NCBI GenBank assembly: GCA_015711875.1
Contig: MU158547.1
Span: 508-6,256 of the forward strand
Length of the DNA stretch: 5,749 nt
Source: Candidatus Solincola jinzensis
GTDB lineage: Bacteria; Actinomycetota; Geothermincolia; Geothermincolales; RBG-13-55-18
Direction of reading: 5' to 3'
The first letter of the stretch is position 1. Each line of letters begins with the position of its first letter. Under the pieces are notes generated by a model. The model did no database searches and was not told the origin of the DNA. It saw only the letters and a list, made by a program, of their open reading frames with translations. Below, piece after piece: positions 1 through 5,007 of this stretch. The position numbers and the translations under genes are program-made.

Positions 1-347
1 CGCGTGAGGGGGTTGGCGAGCAGGAGGTCCAGGGTACCAGCCTGCTCCTCTCCCGCTATCGCCCCGCTCCCCCGCGAGATGGCGAAGATGAGGAAGAGGA
101 TGGGCACCATCATGAAGAACAGCTCCCCGTTGAGGTATCCCGCGGGGGTGGTGAACTCGCTCGGGTCGCCCATCACCGTCTTGATCCAGTCGGGAGCCTC
201 CTCGAAGTATTCCGCCATGCCCCGGGAATCCCTCATGGAGGGGTAGAAGGCCACGGTCATCAGGCACAGGGCGATCACCCCCACCGCCCACCAGATCAGG
301 GCGGCGCGCTGCTCGCGCAGGCTCTTGAGGAAGACGTTACGGAACAC
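1..347 (-). CDS. ABC-2 type transporter permease, N-terminal part (gene runs off left edge)
   Basis: This is the membrane subunit of an ABC exporter, and only about the first 115 residues are in the window. A basic N-terminus (FLKSLREQR) leads into a first transmembrane segment at about residues 17-35. A short polar extracytoplasmic stretch with YPSMRD follows, then a second transmembrane segment at about 74-92. The cytoplasmic motif AGEEQAGTLDLLL at about 98-110 is typical of ABC-2 permeases (ABC2_membrane family). The gene overlaps the 3' end of the ATPase gene in the same direction, so the two are translationally coupled and should form one transporter. I chose GTG at 347-345 because GGTGAGG lies just upstream. 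An in-frame GTG at 356-354 is the alternative and adds MRA. The substrate cannot be told from this part. Family assignment is secure; the start is uncertain. Confidence 0.85.
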   Translation of the reverse strand, partial: MFRNVFLKSLREQRAALIWWAVGVIALCLMTVAFYPSMRDSRGMAEYFEEAPDWIKTVMGDPSEFTTPAGYLNGELFFMMVPILFLIFAISRGSGAIAGEEQAGTLDLLLANPLT

Positions 348-1239
348 CGCCCTCACCCTGGTAGTAGTCGATGAATATCTCCTCCAGGCTCACCTCGGGG
401 CTGACCACGTTGAGCACCTCGAAGCGGGCGGCCGCCTTGATGAGGCCGTCGACGCTTCCCGCCACCGCGCAGCGCAGAGTGGCTCCGTCCACGGCCAGGT
501 CCCTCACCCCGGCTATGCCCCCAAAGGCCTCACGGGGCACGGGGGAGGCGAAGTGGATCTCCAGCCTGCGCAGGGCCTTGCGCTTGAGGCTCTCGACGTC
601 GTCCACGGTCACCAGCGTCCCCTCGCGGATGATGCCCACGCGGTCGCTTATCCGCTCCACCTCGGGAAGGTTGTGGGAGGAGATGAAGAAGGTCGATCCT
701 TCCTCCGCCAGCTCCCGCACCAGGCGGTGGAACTCGTGCTGCATGAGCGGGTCGAGGCCGGCGGTGGGCTCGTCCAGGACGAGCAGCTCGGGGCGGTGGA
801 TGAAGGCCTGGATGAGGCCTATCTTCTGCTTATTGCCCTTGGAGAGGGACTTGATGTGGACCGAGAGGTCGCATTCCAGGCGTTCCGCCAGAGACTCGAC
901 ATATCCCCAGTCCACGCCCCCGCGCAGGTTCGCCAGGTAGCGTAGCAGCTCGCCTCCGGTCATCCTGTCGTAGAGGGCCAGCTCGCCCGGGAGGTAGCCG
1001 AGGCGCTGCCGGATGGCGACGCCGTCCCGGCGGATGTCGAGCCCCAGCACCTCGGCCCTGCCGCGCGTGGGGCGGATGAGGTCGAGGAGCAGGCGGATGG
1101 TGGTGGTCTTGCCGGCTCCGTTGGGGCCGAGGTAGCCGAATACCTCGCCCCGCCGCACCTCGAGGTCGAGTTCCACCACTCCCCGCGACCTGCCGTAGAA
1201 CTTGGTCAGCCTCTCGGCCCTGACGGCCACGCCGTCCAC
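337..1239 (-). CDS. ABC transporter ATP-binding protein (DrrA/CcmA-type exporter ATPase)
   Basis: This 300-aa cytoplasmic ATPase powers the ABC-2 permease encoded just downstream. Visible motifs, in order, are Walker A GPNGAGKT (38-45), signature LSKGNKQKIG (132-141), Walker B LLVLDEPT (152-159), D-loop AGLD (160-163) and the H-loop histidine in SSH (189). The Q-loop position reads YLPGE (82-86), so the usual glutamine is replaced; I believe related exporter ATPases share this form. After about residue 215 there is a C-terminal extension of about 85 residues, as in many DrrA-like proteins, ending in the typical LEEIFIDYY. The start is GTG, with AAGGGAGG five bases upstream (1245-1252). The ATPase is the first gene of the operon. 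The length fits a single-domain exporter ATPase. Possible substrates include drugs, lipids or peptides, and the sequence does not decide among them. Confidence 0.95.
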   Translation of the reverse strand: MDGVAVRAERLTKFYGRSRGVVELDLEVRRGEVFGYLGPNGAGKTTTIRLLLDLIRPTRGRAEVLGLDIRRDGVAIRQRLGYLPGELALYDRMTGGELLRYLANLRGGVDWGYVESLAERLECDLSVHIKSLSKGNKQKIGLIQAFIHRPELLVLDEPTAGLDPLMQHEFHRLVRELAEEGSTFFISSHNLPEVERISDRVGIIREGTLVTVDDVESLKRKALRRLEIHFASPVPREAFGGIAGVRDLAVDGATLRCAVAGSVDGLIKAAARFEVLNVVSPEVSLEEIFIDYYQGEGGVP

Positions 1240-1309
1240 GCGCGCCTCCCTTCCGGGGGATCACGGCATCGCCCTTGCTTCCTCCCGTAACTCTACCCGA
1301 GAGGATAAG

Positions 1310-1406
1310 GGGGATACAATCTATCTGGTATCCGGTAGCGTGGATGGTAAAGCGGAGTCATATAAGGCAGAGCGAGAGTCCTGCGAGATGATGGGGATAC
1401 AATCTA
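1310..1406 (+). repeat. 14-bp direct repeat, two copies 83 bp apart
   Basis: The sequence GGGGATACAATCTA occurs at 1310-1323 and again at 1393-1406. The similarity continues to 16 of 17 bases (ending TCT versus CCT). Both copies lie upstream of the DUF169 gene in the same orientation, and both contain TACAAT. They could be paired binding sites for one regulator or two similar promoters. The identity is directly visible; the role is inferred. Confidence 0.6.
1312..1333. promoter_or_regulatory. Operator-like inverted repeat GGATAC-N10-GTATCC
   Basis: A perfect 6-bp inverted repeat with a 10-bp spacer gives a 22-bp site whose arm centres are 16 bp apart. It overlaps the first copy of the 14-bp direct repeat and the TACAAT hexamer inside it. 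The second direct-repeat copy keeps the left arm but has no right arm. This arrangement is typical of a dimeric repressor site covering a promoter. No regulator gene is in the window, so the binding protein is unknown. Confidence 0.4.
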
Positions 1407-1433
1407 CCTAGCAACGAGGAGTAGCAGCTCGGG

Positions 1434-1454
1434 GGCGGCCGCTGCGAGGCCGCC
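1434..1454 (+). promoter_or_regulatory. GC-rich hairpin in the leader of the DUF169 gene
   Basis: GGCGGCC (1434-1440) and GGCCGCC (1448-1454) form a perfect 7-bp stem around a 7-base loop. The hairpin ends 19 bases before the AAAGGAGG ribosome binding site. No T-run follows, so it is not a classical intrinsic terminator. It might stabilise the leader or affect translation, or it might be a by-product of high GC content. Confidence 0.3.
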
Positions 1455-1488
1455 GGCGGGGAACGGCGAGGGGAAAGGAGGCGCCGCG

Positions 1489-2307
1489 ATGGATATAAGC
1501 GAATGCCGGGGGGCGGGGAAGGAGCTGTACGAGAGGCTGCACCTGGCCACCTACCCGGTGGCCATCAAGTACGTGAGGGACGAGGCTGAGTTCGGGGAGG
1601 GCATGGCGCGGCCGTCGGCTTCGGGCCAGAAGTGGAGCCTGTGCCAGGCCTTCACCTATGCGCGCCGCTGGGGGGCCACCTCCTGCATGGGCCAGGAGGA
1701 CAACTTCTGCGTGCCGTCCACGGTCTGGCACCGTTGGGTGGACATACCGTGGGAGGAGTTCATCCAGAGCCAGATCCGCCAGGGCTGGCACTCAGGCGAG
1801 GAGGCGGAGCGGAAGCGCTGCGCCTACGGCCTGAGGATGCTGGGGGAGGAGAACCTGGAGACGGCGGCGCAGTACGTCGGGTACATCGTCTCCCCCCTGC
1901 CCTCCACCGCGGTGGTCCCCGACACGGTGCTGGTCTACGGAAACGCCGAGAACGTCACCCACATCATCCACGCCCTTTCCTACGGGGGCGAGCACTTCCC
2001 GACCTCCTACTTCGAGGGCTTCGGGGAATCGTGCATGAAGGGAGGGCTGTTGCCTTTCCTCACCGGGGTTCCCCAGGTGGTCGTCCCCGGCATGGGCGAC
2101 CGCGCCTTCTCCGGCACCTACGACTACGAGATCGCCATCGGTTTTCCGGGGACGCTCCTCGGCGAGGTGGTGGATAGCCTTTTCAAGACCGGCGGGCGCC
2201 TGAACATGGGGCAGCCGGTGCGCACCCTGCTCCCCACCGGCATCACCGAGAGCATCACCCCCGGCTTCCAGTACCTGCGGGAGAAGATAGACGAGGCGAT
2301 GCGCTGA
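1489..2307 (+). CDS. DUF169 family protein (COG2043-like), function unknown
   Basis: This 272-aa soluble protein matches the DUF169 pattern. It has an N-terminal YPVAIKYV segment (22-29), a cysteine-rich block LCQAFTYARRWGATSC (51-66) with GQEDNFC following, a central VLVYGNAENVTHIIHAL segment (147-163), and a C-terminal region rich in Gly and Pro around PGMGDRAFSGTYDYE (200-214). Cysteines are at 6, 52, 66, 74, 111 and 182; those at 52, 66 and 74 fall in the conserved family block and could bind a metal or cofactor. No signal peptide or membrane segment is seen. The start is firm: AAAGGAGG (1474-1481) lies seven bases before ATG. It stands alone, divergent from the ABC exporter genes and convergent with the next gene. 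The family has no settled biochemical role that I can name with confidence. Confidence 0.88.
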   Translation: MDISECRGAGKELYERLHLATYPVAIKYVRDEAEFGEGMARPSASGQKWSLCQAFTYARRWGATSCMGQEDNFCVPSTVWHRWVDIPWEEFIQSQIRQGWHSGEEAERKRCAYGLRMLGEENLETAAQYVGYIVSPLPSTAVVPDTVLVYGNAENVTHIIHALSYGGEHFPTSYFEGFGESCMKGGLLPFLTGVPQVVVPGMGDRAFSGTYDYEIAIGFPGTLLGEVVDSLFKTGGRLNMGQPVRTLLPTGITESITPGFQYLREKIDEAMR

Positions 2308-2418
2308 AGGTCCCGCGCGCCGGCGAAGGGGCCTTGGCCATGCCGGGTCTTCCCGCCGCCATGTAAGTCTCGGTCTGAGCCACGATCACGAGCGCAGGAC
2401 CACTTGCCTCAGGGACCA

Positions 2419-2432
2419 TGCCAGGCCTGGCA
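2419..2432. repeat. Perfect 14-bp palindrome TGCCAGGCCTGGCA
   Basis: This fully self-complementary 14-mer lies in the convergent gap. As RNA it could only form a strained hairpin with a tiny loop, so a protein-binding role as DNA is at least as likely. Its core, CCAGGCCTGG, resembles the inverted repeat 19 bp downstream. Confidence 0.5.
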
Positions 2433-2450
2433 CCTTGGCCTAAGGCCGAT

Positions 2451-2464
2451 GGCCAGCCCTGGCC
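2451..2464. repeat. Inverted repeat GGCCAG-CC-CTGGCC
   Basis: Two 6-bp arms are perfectly complementary around two bases. Outer bases GATG (2448-2451) and CATC (2470-2473) are also complementary, which allows alternative, larger foldings. It lies between the convergent gene ends and may contribute to bidirectional termination, although no T-tract follows on either strand. Confidence 0.4.
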
Positions 2465-2527
2465 TCCAGCATCAAGGGATCTCGGTCCAAAGTCCGGGCC
2501 TGACCCCAAGGGCGGAGAACTCGCATC

Positions 2528-3595
2528 TCAGCGAGGTCTTACCTCCAACGTCAGGTCTCCCCGGGGGGAGAGCTCCCACTCCACCGCGCTCTCGGTGTCA
2601 TAGGCCATCTCGTAAATGCCCTGCACCAGGCCCACCACCATGAGGTGGATGGCGGCGTTGTCCAGGCGCATGCGCAACCCGCTCCTACCCATCTCGAACT
2701 CCTTGAGGTCGCCCAGGCCGCGCACCGCCAGCTGCTTGCGTAAAAGCTCCACGTCATCCATTTCCCGCGCCGAGTACATGCCGGATTTGGTGAAGAGGCG
2801 CTGGGCCTCCACCACCGTTTCCGGGATGGCCTCCCCCAGCTCTCTCTCCAGCTCGTCGAAGATGGCGTCGATTACCGTGGGGGCGAAGAAGGCCATGCGC
2901 CTTCCCGTCAAAGCGCAGGTGATGATGCCGTTATCGAGGTCCCATTTGAAACCCGCCAGCTCCCTCGGGGCGCCGCAGGTGGGGCAGGGCTCGAACTCGA
3001 TATCCCCTTCCCCGTGGGTATAAGGCCTCATCAGCAGGCGATCCTTGTACTCATCGGGGTGCTCAGCCTTGAATATACGTACCTCGTAGAGGTCATCCCC
3101 GATCTTCCTTTGCTCGAACCCCAGCTCGTAGCCGATGAGCGCCTCCATGGCGGCTGCCGGGTCGCATAAACCGAAGACGGTCGAATAAGGTCTCTCCACG
3201 CGCACCACCGCGTAGTCGCCGTCATCGCGCTCGTAACGGTAGTCGAGCAGCTCGAACCTTCCATAGCCCAGCGCGAAACCGATGGCCACGAACCCTCCGA
3301 AGATGTCGCCCAGCTTGAGCTGGCCTTTCTCCAGCATCTCCCTCACGCCCGCCGGGACCATACGGGCCATGTACGCTCTTCCCGCGCGGCGCCGCGTGGT
3401 GAGGACGATCCTCTCTATGGAGGCGCCGATCAACCTCTCTATGCCCTCAAAAAGGGGGTCGAGGTTCTCGCTCTCGATGAAGATGACCACATGACGCTGG
3501 TCCCTCTTCTGGGCGATGAGGCCGCAGTTAAGCCAGAGGTGCTCTGAGCTTACGTACTCGGGAACCCCGCATTCCACGCAAGTGTTGATCTGCAT
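2528..3595 (-). CDS. Duplicated zinc-ribbon plus alpha/beta domain protein (possibly V4R-like), function unknown
   Basis: This 355-aa, probably cytoplasmic protein is not a family I recognise by name. It reads as two tandem modules. Module 1 starts with C6-x2-C9 and C24 and runs to about 175; module 2 starts with C204-x2-C207 and C227 and runs to the end. The copies align visibly. W21/W218 is followed by GLI/GII, F49-I60 pairs with F246-I257 (ERLIG versus ERELG), GYG at 110-112 pairs with GLG at 293-295, and DLYEVR at 168-173 pairs with DLTLEVR at 347-353. The ribbon-like cysteines suggest metal binding, although each copy shows only three obvious cysteine ligands. The GYG-and-later-GD pattern loosely recalls V4R small-molecule-binding domains; this is an inference. 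I chose the second ATG because GGGGAGG sits seven bases before it; the first ATG at 3601 has only one base of spacing. The gene stands alone, divergent from the membrane operon. Confidence 0.8.
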   Translation of the reverse strand: MQINTCVECGVPEYVSSEHLWLNCGLIAQKRDQRHVVIFIESENLDPLFEGIERLIGASIERIVLTTRRRAGRAYMARMVPAGVREMLEKGQLKLGDIFGGFVAIGFALGYGRFELLDYRYERDDGDYAVVRVERPYSTVFGLCDPAAAMEALIGYELGFEQRKIGDDLYEVRIFKAEHPDEYKDRLLMRPYTHGEGDIEFEPCPTCGAPRELAGFKWDLDNGIITCALTGRRMAFFAPTVIDAIFDELERELGEAIPETVVEAQRLFTKSGMYSAREMDDVELLRKQLAVRGLGDLKEFEMGRSGLRMRLDNAAIHLMVVGLVQGIYEMAYDTESAVEWELSPRGDLTLEVRPR

Positions 3596-3602
3596 GGCCA
3601 TT

Positions 3603-3609
3603 CCTCCCC
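3603..3609 (-). promoter_or_regulatory. Ribosome binding site GGGGAGG that decides the start of the zinc-ribbon gene
   Basis: On the minus strand GGGGAGG is followed by AATGGCCATG. The first ATG is only one base from the GGAGG core, too close for normal initiation. The second ATG is seven bases away, which is ideal. The start at 3595 is therefore preferred over 3601, shortening the product by two residues. Confidence 0.6.
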
Positions 3610-3779
3610 GCCAAGACAGCCGTTAGTCCTCCAACACCCCTATATACCTTTGTTCACGTAAATCTTATCGGAACATGGCGGGCTTTTGTAAAGCGTACCG
3701 TCCGGAACCTGAAGGCGCGGTCTTCGACGGCCATCAAGCAAGCGACCGGCGCCGGCGATATATTAAATGGTCATACAAT

Positions 3780-3797
3780 CGTGGAAATCATTCCACG
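3780..3797. promoter_or_regulatory. 18-bp operator-like palindrome CGTGGAA-ATCA-TTCCACG
   Basis: Two perfectly complementary 7-bp arms flank a 4-bp centre. The site begins immediately after the TACAAT hexamer at 3774-3779, so it would cover the transcription start, and it lies 21-38 bp before the chosen ATG of the Yip1-like gene. This is a classical repressor position. In RNA it could instead form a 7-bp leader hairpin. No T-run follows, so it is not a terminator. The cognate regulator is not in the window. Confidence 0.5.
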
Positions 3798-3817
3798 GGA
3801 AACCTTGGGATTCTCTC

Positions 3818-4408
3818 ATGGCTGGTCAAAGCGAGCGAGGAAAAGCCGGCGCGGCCACAAAAGCGAGGGTCTGGGCTGCATTGCTGCCGGCGCTCCGGAT
3901 AATCATCAATCCTGGCCATGTGGTAAGAGACCTTCTGCAAGATGTCCCCGTCCCCTTCTGTCTCGCCGTGTCCGGCGCAGCCTTCACCCTCCTCTTCCTT
4001 CAAACCGGCCTTGACCTCTGGCGAGTGGGCGAGAGGAGCCCGGCCGGCGTGGCTGTCTTCGCCTTCATCGGCGCCCTGTACGGGGTGGCCTCGGTAGCAG
4101 CGGCATCGGCGCTTGCGTGGGCGATCATGAGACCTCTGGGAGGAAACCGCTCCCTGGACTGGGCCCTGCGCGCCTTCAGCCTGGCCTATGCTCCCTCCCT
4201 TCTCTATGCCTTCCTGGGGCTCTTCTTCAACCTCGCCTTCGCCTGGCACACCGCCCTGGCCTTCGGGGCCACCGGTATGCTGTGGGCTTTCTCCCCCATC
4301 TTCTTCGCCGTGCGGGAGATGTCCGGTGAGCGCCTGGTCCCCAGCCTGGCCATCACCACCCTTTGCGGAGGAGCGCTGCTCTTTGGCTGGGCCTTCATAG
4401 CCATATAG
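3818..4408 (+). CDS. Yip1-family integral membrane protein
   Basis: This 196-aa protein has a short cytoplasmic N-terminus (MAGQSERGKAG) and a pre-membrane helix containing IIINPGHVVRDLL. About five hydrophobic segments follow, at 44-64, 76-103, 122-142, 143-164 and 175-195. The NPG...RDLL entry, the loop GGNRSLDWALRAFSLAYAPS (108-127) and the overall topology match bacterial Yip1-domain proteins, whose exact role is not established. ATG at 3818 was chosen because a weak GGGA lies seven bases upstream and because an earlier in-frame ATG (3767) has no ribosome binding site and would place the operator inside the gene. It is the first gene of a plus-strand operon, 14 bp before the next gene. 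The family call is from pattern recognition; the membrane character is certain. Confidence 0.75.
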   Translation: MAGQSERGKAGAATKARVWAALLPALRIIINPGHVVRDLLQDVPVPFCLAVSGAAFTLLFLQTGLDLWRVGERSPAGVAVFAFIGALYGVASVAAASALAWAIMRPLGGNRSLDWALRAFSLAYAPSLLYAFLGLFFNLAFAWHTALAFGATGMLWAFSPIFFAVREMSGERLVPSLAITTLCGGALLFGWAFIAI

Positions 4409-4422
4409 ACAGGAAAGAAGAG

Positions 4423-4929
4423 ATGGAAGCCGATGTGAAGACCAACCAAGCGCACATGAGGACCAGGCTGCTGCCCTGGTCGGCGAGTGTTCTCTCCTTT
4501 GCGACCCTGGCGCTGCTCAACGGCCGCGCCATAGCGCCCCGGGTGGGTTTCGTCTCCGCGTACGCGGTCTGCATGCTATCTTTTTCCATAATCGCCTTGT
4601 CGGGCATGGGAACCCTGGTCCTCGCCTGCTGCCGGGAGAGGCGCTTTAGCGGGGGTTTCCTCGCCGCCCTGGACACGGTGGCCGGGGGGTTCGTCTTCAT
4701 GCTCCCCTTCGCGCTGCTCGCCCTGGTGGCGGAACTCCTGCTCGGCTGGAACGCGGCCCAGGTCTTCACCCAGGCGGGCATCATGATCTGCGGCACCCTG
4801 GTGGGCACCGAGGCGGTGAGATTGAGCGGGGGGAAGGCATCGCGCGCATTGCCGCCGGTCGCGGGCTCTTTCCTCTTCTCCTTCCTCTGGGCACTGCTGA
4901 GCGCGGCGGCCCAGGCGGCGGCGGGATGA
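4423..4929 (+). CDS. Hypothetical five-helix integral membrane protein
   Basis: This 168-aa protein has hydrophobic segments at about 15-32, 43-69, 80-107, 113-133 and 144-166, separated by short basic or polar loops such as RERRFSGG (71-78) and RLSGGKASR (133-141). No catalytic motif is visible. Its size and segment number resemble the upstream Yip1-like protein, so it may be a divergent relative and partner, but no clear motif proves this. The start is ATG at 4423, preceded by AGGAAAG with about five bases of spacing and 14 bp after the upstream stop; longer in-frame starts inside the upstream gene are less likely. The stop codon overlaps a possible micro-ORF in ATGA fashion. The gene is probably co-transcribed with its neighbours. 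Confidence 0.75.
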   Translation: MEADVKTNQAHMRTRLLPWSASVLSFATLALLNGRAIAPRVGFVSAYAVCMLSFSIIALSGMGTLVLACCRERRFSGGFLAALDTVAGGFVFMLPFALLALVAELLLGWNAAQVFTQAGIMICGTLVGTEAVRLSGGKASRALPPVAGSFLFSFLWALLSAAAQAAAG

Positions 4930-5003
4930 TGAGATGCGAGCTCGAATCGAGGGGTGCGCAGACCATGATGGATCGGCTAAAGGTTTTCGTATCACGCGGG
5001 TGA
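4926..5003 (+). CDS. Candidate 25-codon micro-ORF bridging two operon genes
   Basis: This frame opens with an ATG overlapping the TGA of the upstream membrane gene (ATGA) and closes with TGA four bases before the next ATG. It therefore fills the whole gap between two operon genes. The product begins MMRCELESRG and ends DRLKVFVSRG; it has no hydrophobic core and no known motif. A second in-frame ATG at 4965 has GAGGGGTG eight bases upstream, which would give a 12-residue form. It could be a coupling leader peptide that carries ribosomes to the next gene, or simply chance, since a frame this short is easily open in GC-rich DNA. Confidence 0.25.
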   Translation: MMRCELESRGAQTMMDRLKVFVSRG

Positions 5004-5007
5004 CGAG

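Larger units (their letters stand above)
1240..1488. promoter_or_regulatory. Divergent intergenic control region between the ABC exporter and DUF169 genes
   Basis: This 249-bp region separates two divergently transcribed units and should hold promoters for both. It is clearly less GC-rich than its flanks between about 1285 and 1415. Plus-strand -10-like hexamers are TACAAT (1315-1320), TATAAG (1361-1366) and TACAAT (1398-1403). None has a convincing TTGACA-like element 16-18 bases upstream, so the promoters may depend on an activator or an alternative sigma factor. No minus-strand promoter stands out. The reading frames that cross it are short and look non-coding. Confidence 0.5.
2308..2527. 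other. Convergent intergenic region rich in GGCC and short palindromes
   Basis: This 220-bp gap lies between the ends of two convergent genes. GGCC appears eight times between 2330 and 2500, roughly four times what base composition alone would give. No T-run-backed intrinsic terminator is visible on either strand, so termination may be factor-dependent or rely on the GC-rich hairpins listed separately. Short reading frames cross it, but they have no ribosome binding site or recognisable protein. Confidence 0.5.
3596..3817. promoter_or_regulatory. Divergent intergenic control region between the zinc-ribbon gene and the membrane operon
   Basis: About 220 bp separate the two divergent starts. 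An AT-rich stretch with TATATA (3641-3646) is a candidate -10 for the minus-strand gene, though no good -35 pairs with it. For the plus strand, TATATT (3759-3764) and TACAAT (3774-3779) are candidates. A perfect 10-bp palindrome, CCGGCGCCGG, lies at 3746-3755. Reading frames starting at 3675 and 3767 cross the region but lack ribosome binding sites. Confidence 0.45.

Noticed and set aside
325..945. Long plus-strand open frame (206 codons), with another at 371-940
   Set aside because: Both lie antisense to the ABC ATPase, whose motifs are complete. The plus-strand products are low-complexity with no recognisable domain or ribosome binding site.
1202..1411. 69-codon plus-strand frame spanning the first divergent region
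   Set aside because: It starts inside the antisense of the ATPase gene and runs through the repeats and promoter-like boxes. It shows no ribosome binding site or domain.
1632..2177. Alternative plus-strand frame inside the DUF169 gene
   Set aside because: It is an out-of-frame shadow rich in Gly, His, Pro and Arg; the overlapping DUF169 frame has family motifs and a strong ribosome binding site.
2255..2509. Possible small minus-strand gene in the convergent gap
   Set aside because: The frame overlaps the DUF169 3' end, has no ribosome binding site, and encodes a Gly/Pro/Ser-rich product consistent with non-coding GC-rich DNA.
3746..3755. Palindrome CCGGCGCCGG as an operator
   Set aside because: A 10-bp all-GC palindrome is likely by chance at this base composition and has no special position relative to a -10 box; it is noted only as part of the intergenic region.
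3767..3817. Upstream extension of the Yip1-like gene to an earlier ATG
   Set aside because: No Shine-Dalgarno sequence precedes it, and the -10-like box and 18-bp palindrome would fall inside the coding region. The ATG at 3818 fits better, though its own site is weak.
3675..3902. 75-codon frame across the second divergent region
   Set aside because: It has no ribosome binding site, overlaps the likely promoter, operator and Yip1-like gene start, and its product has no membrane segment or known motif.
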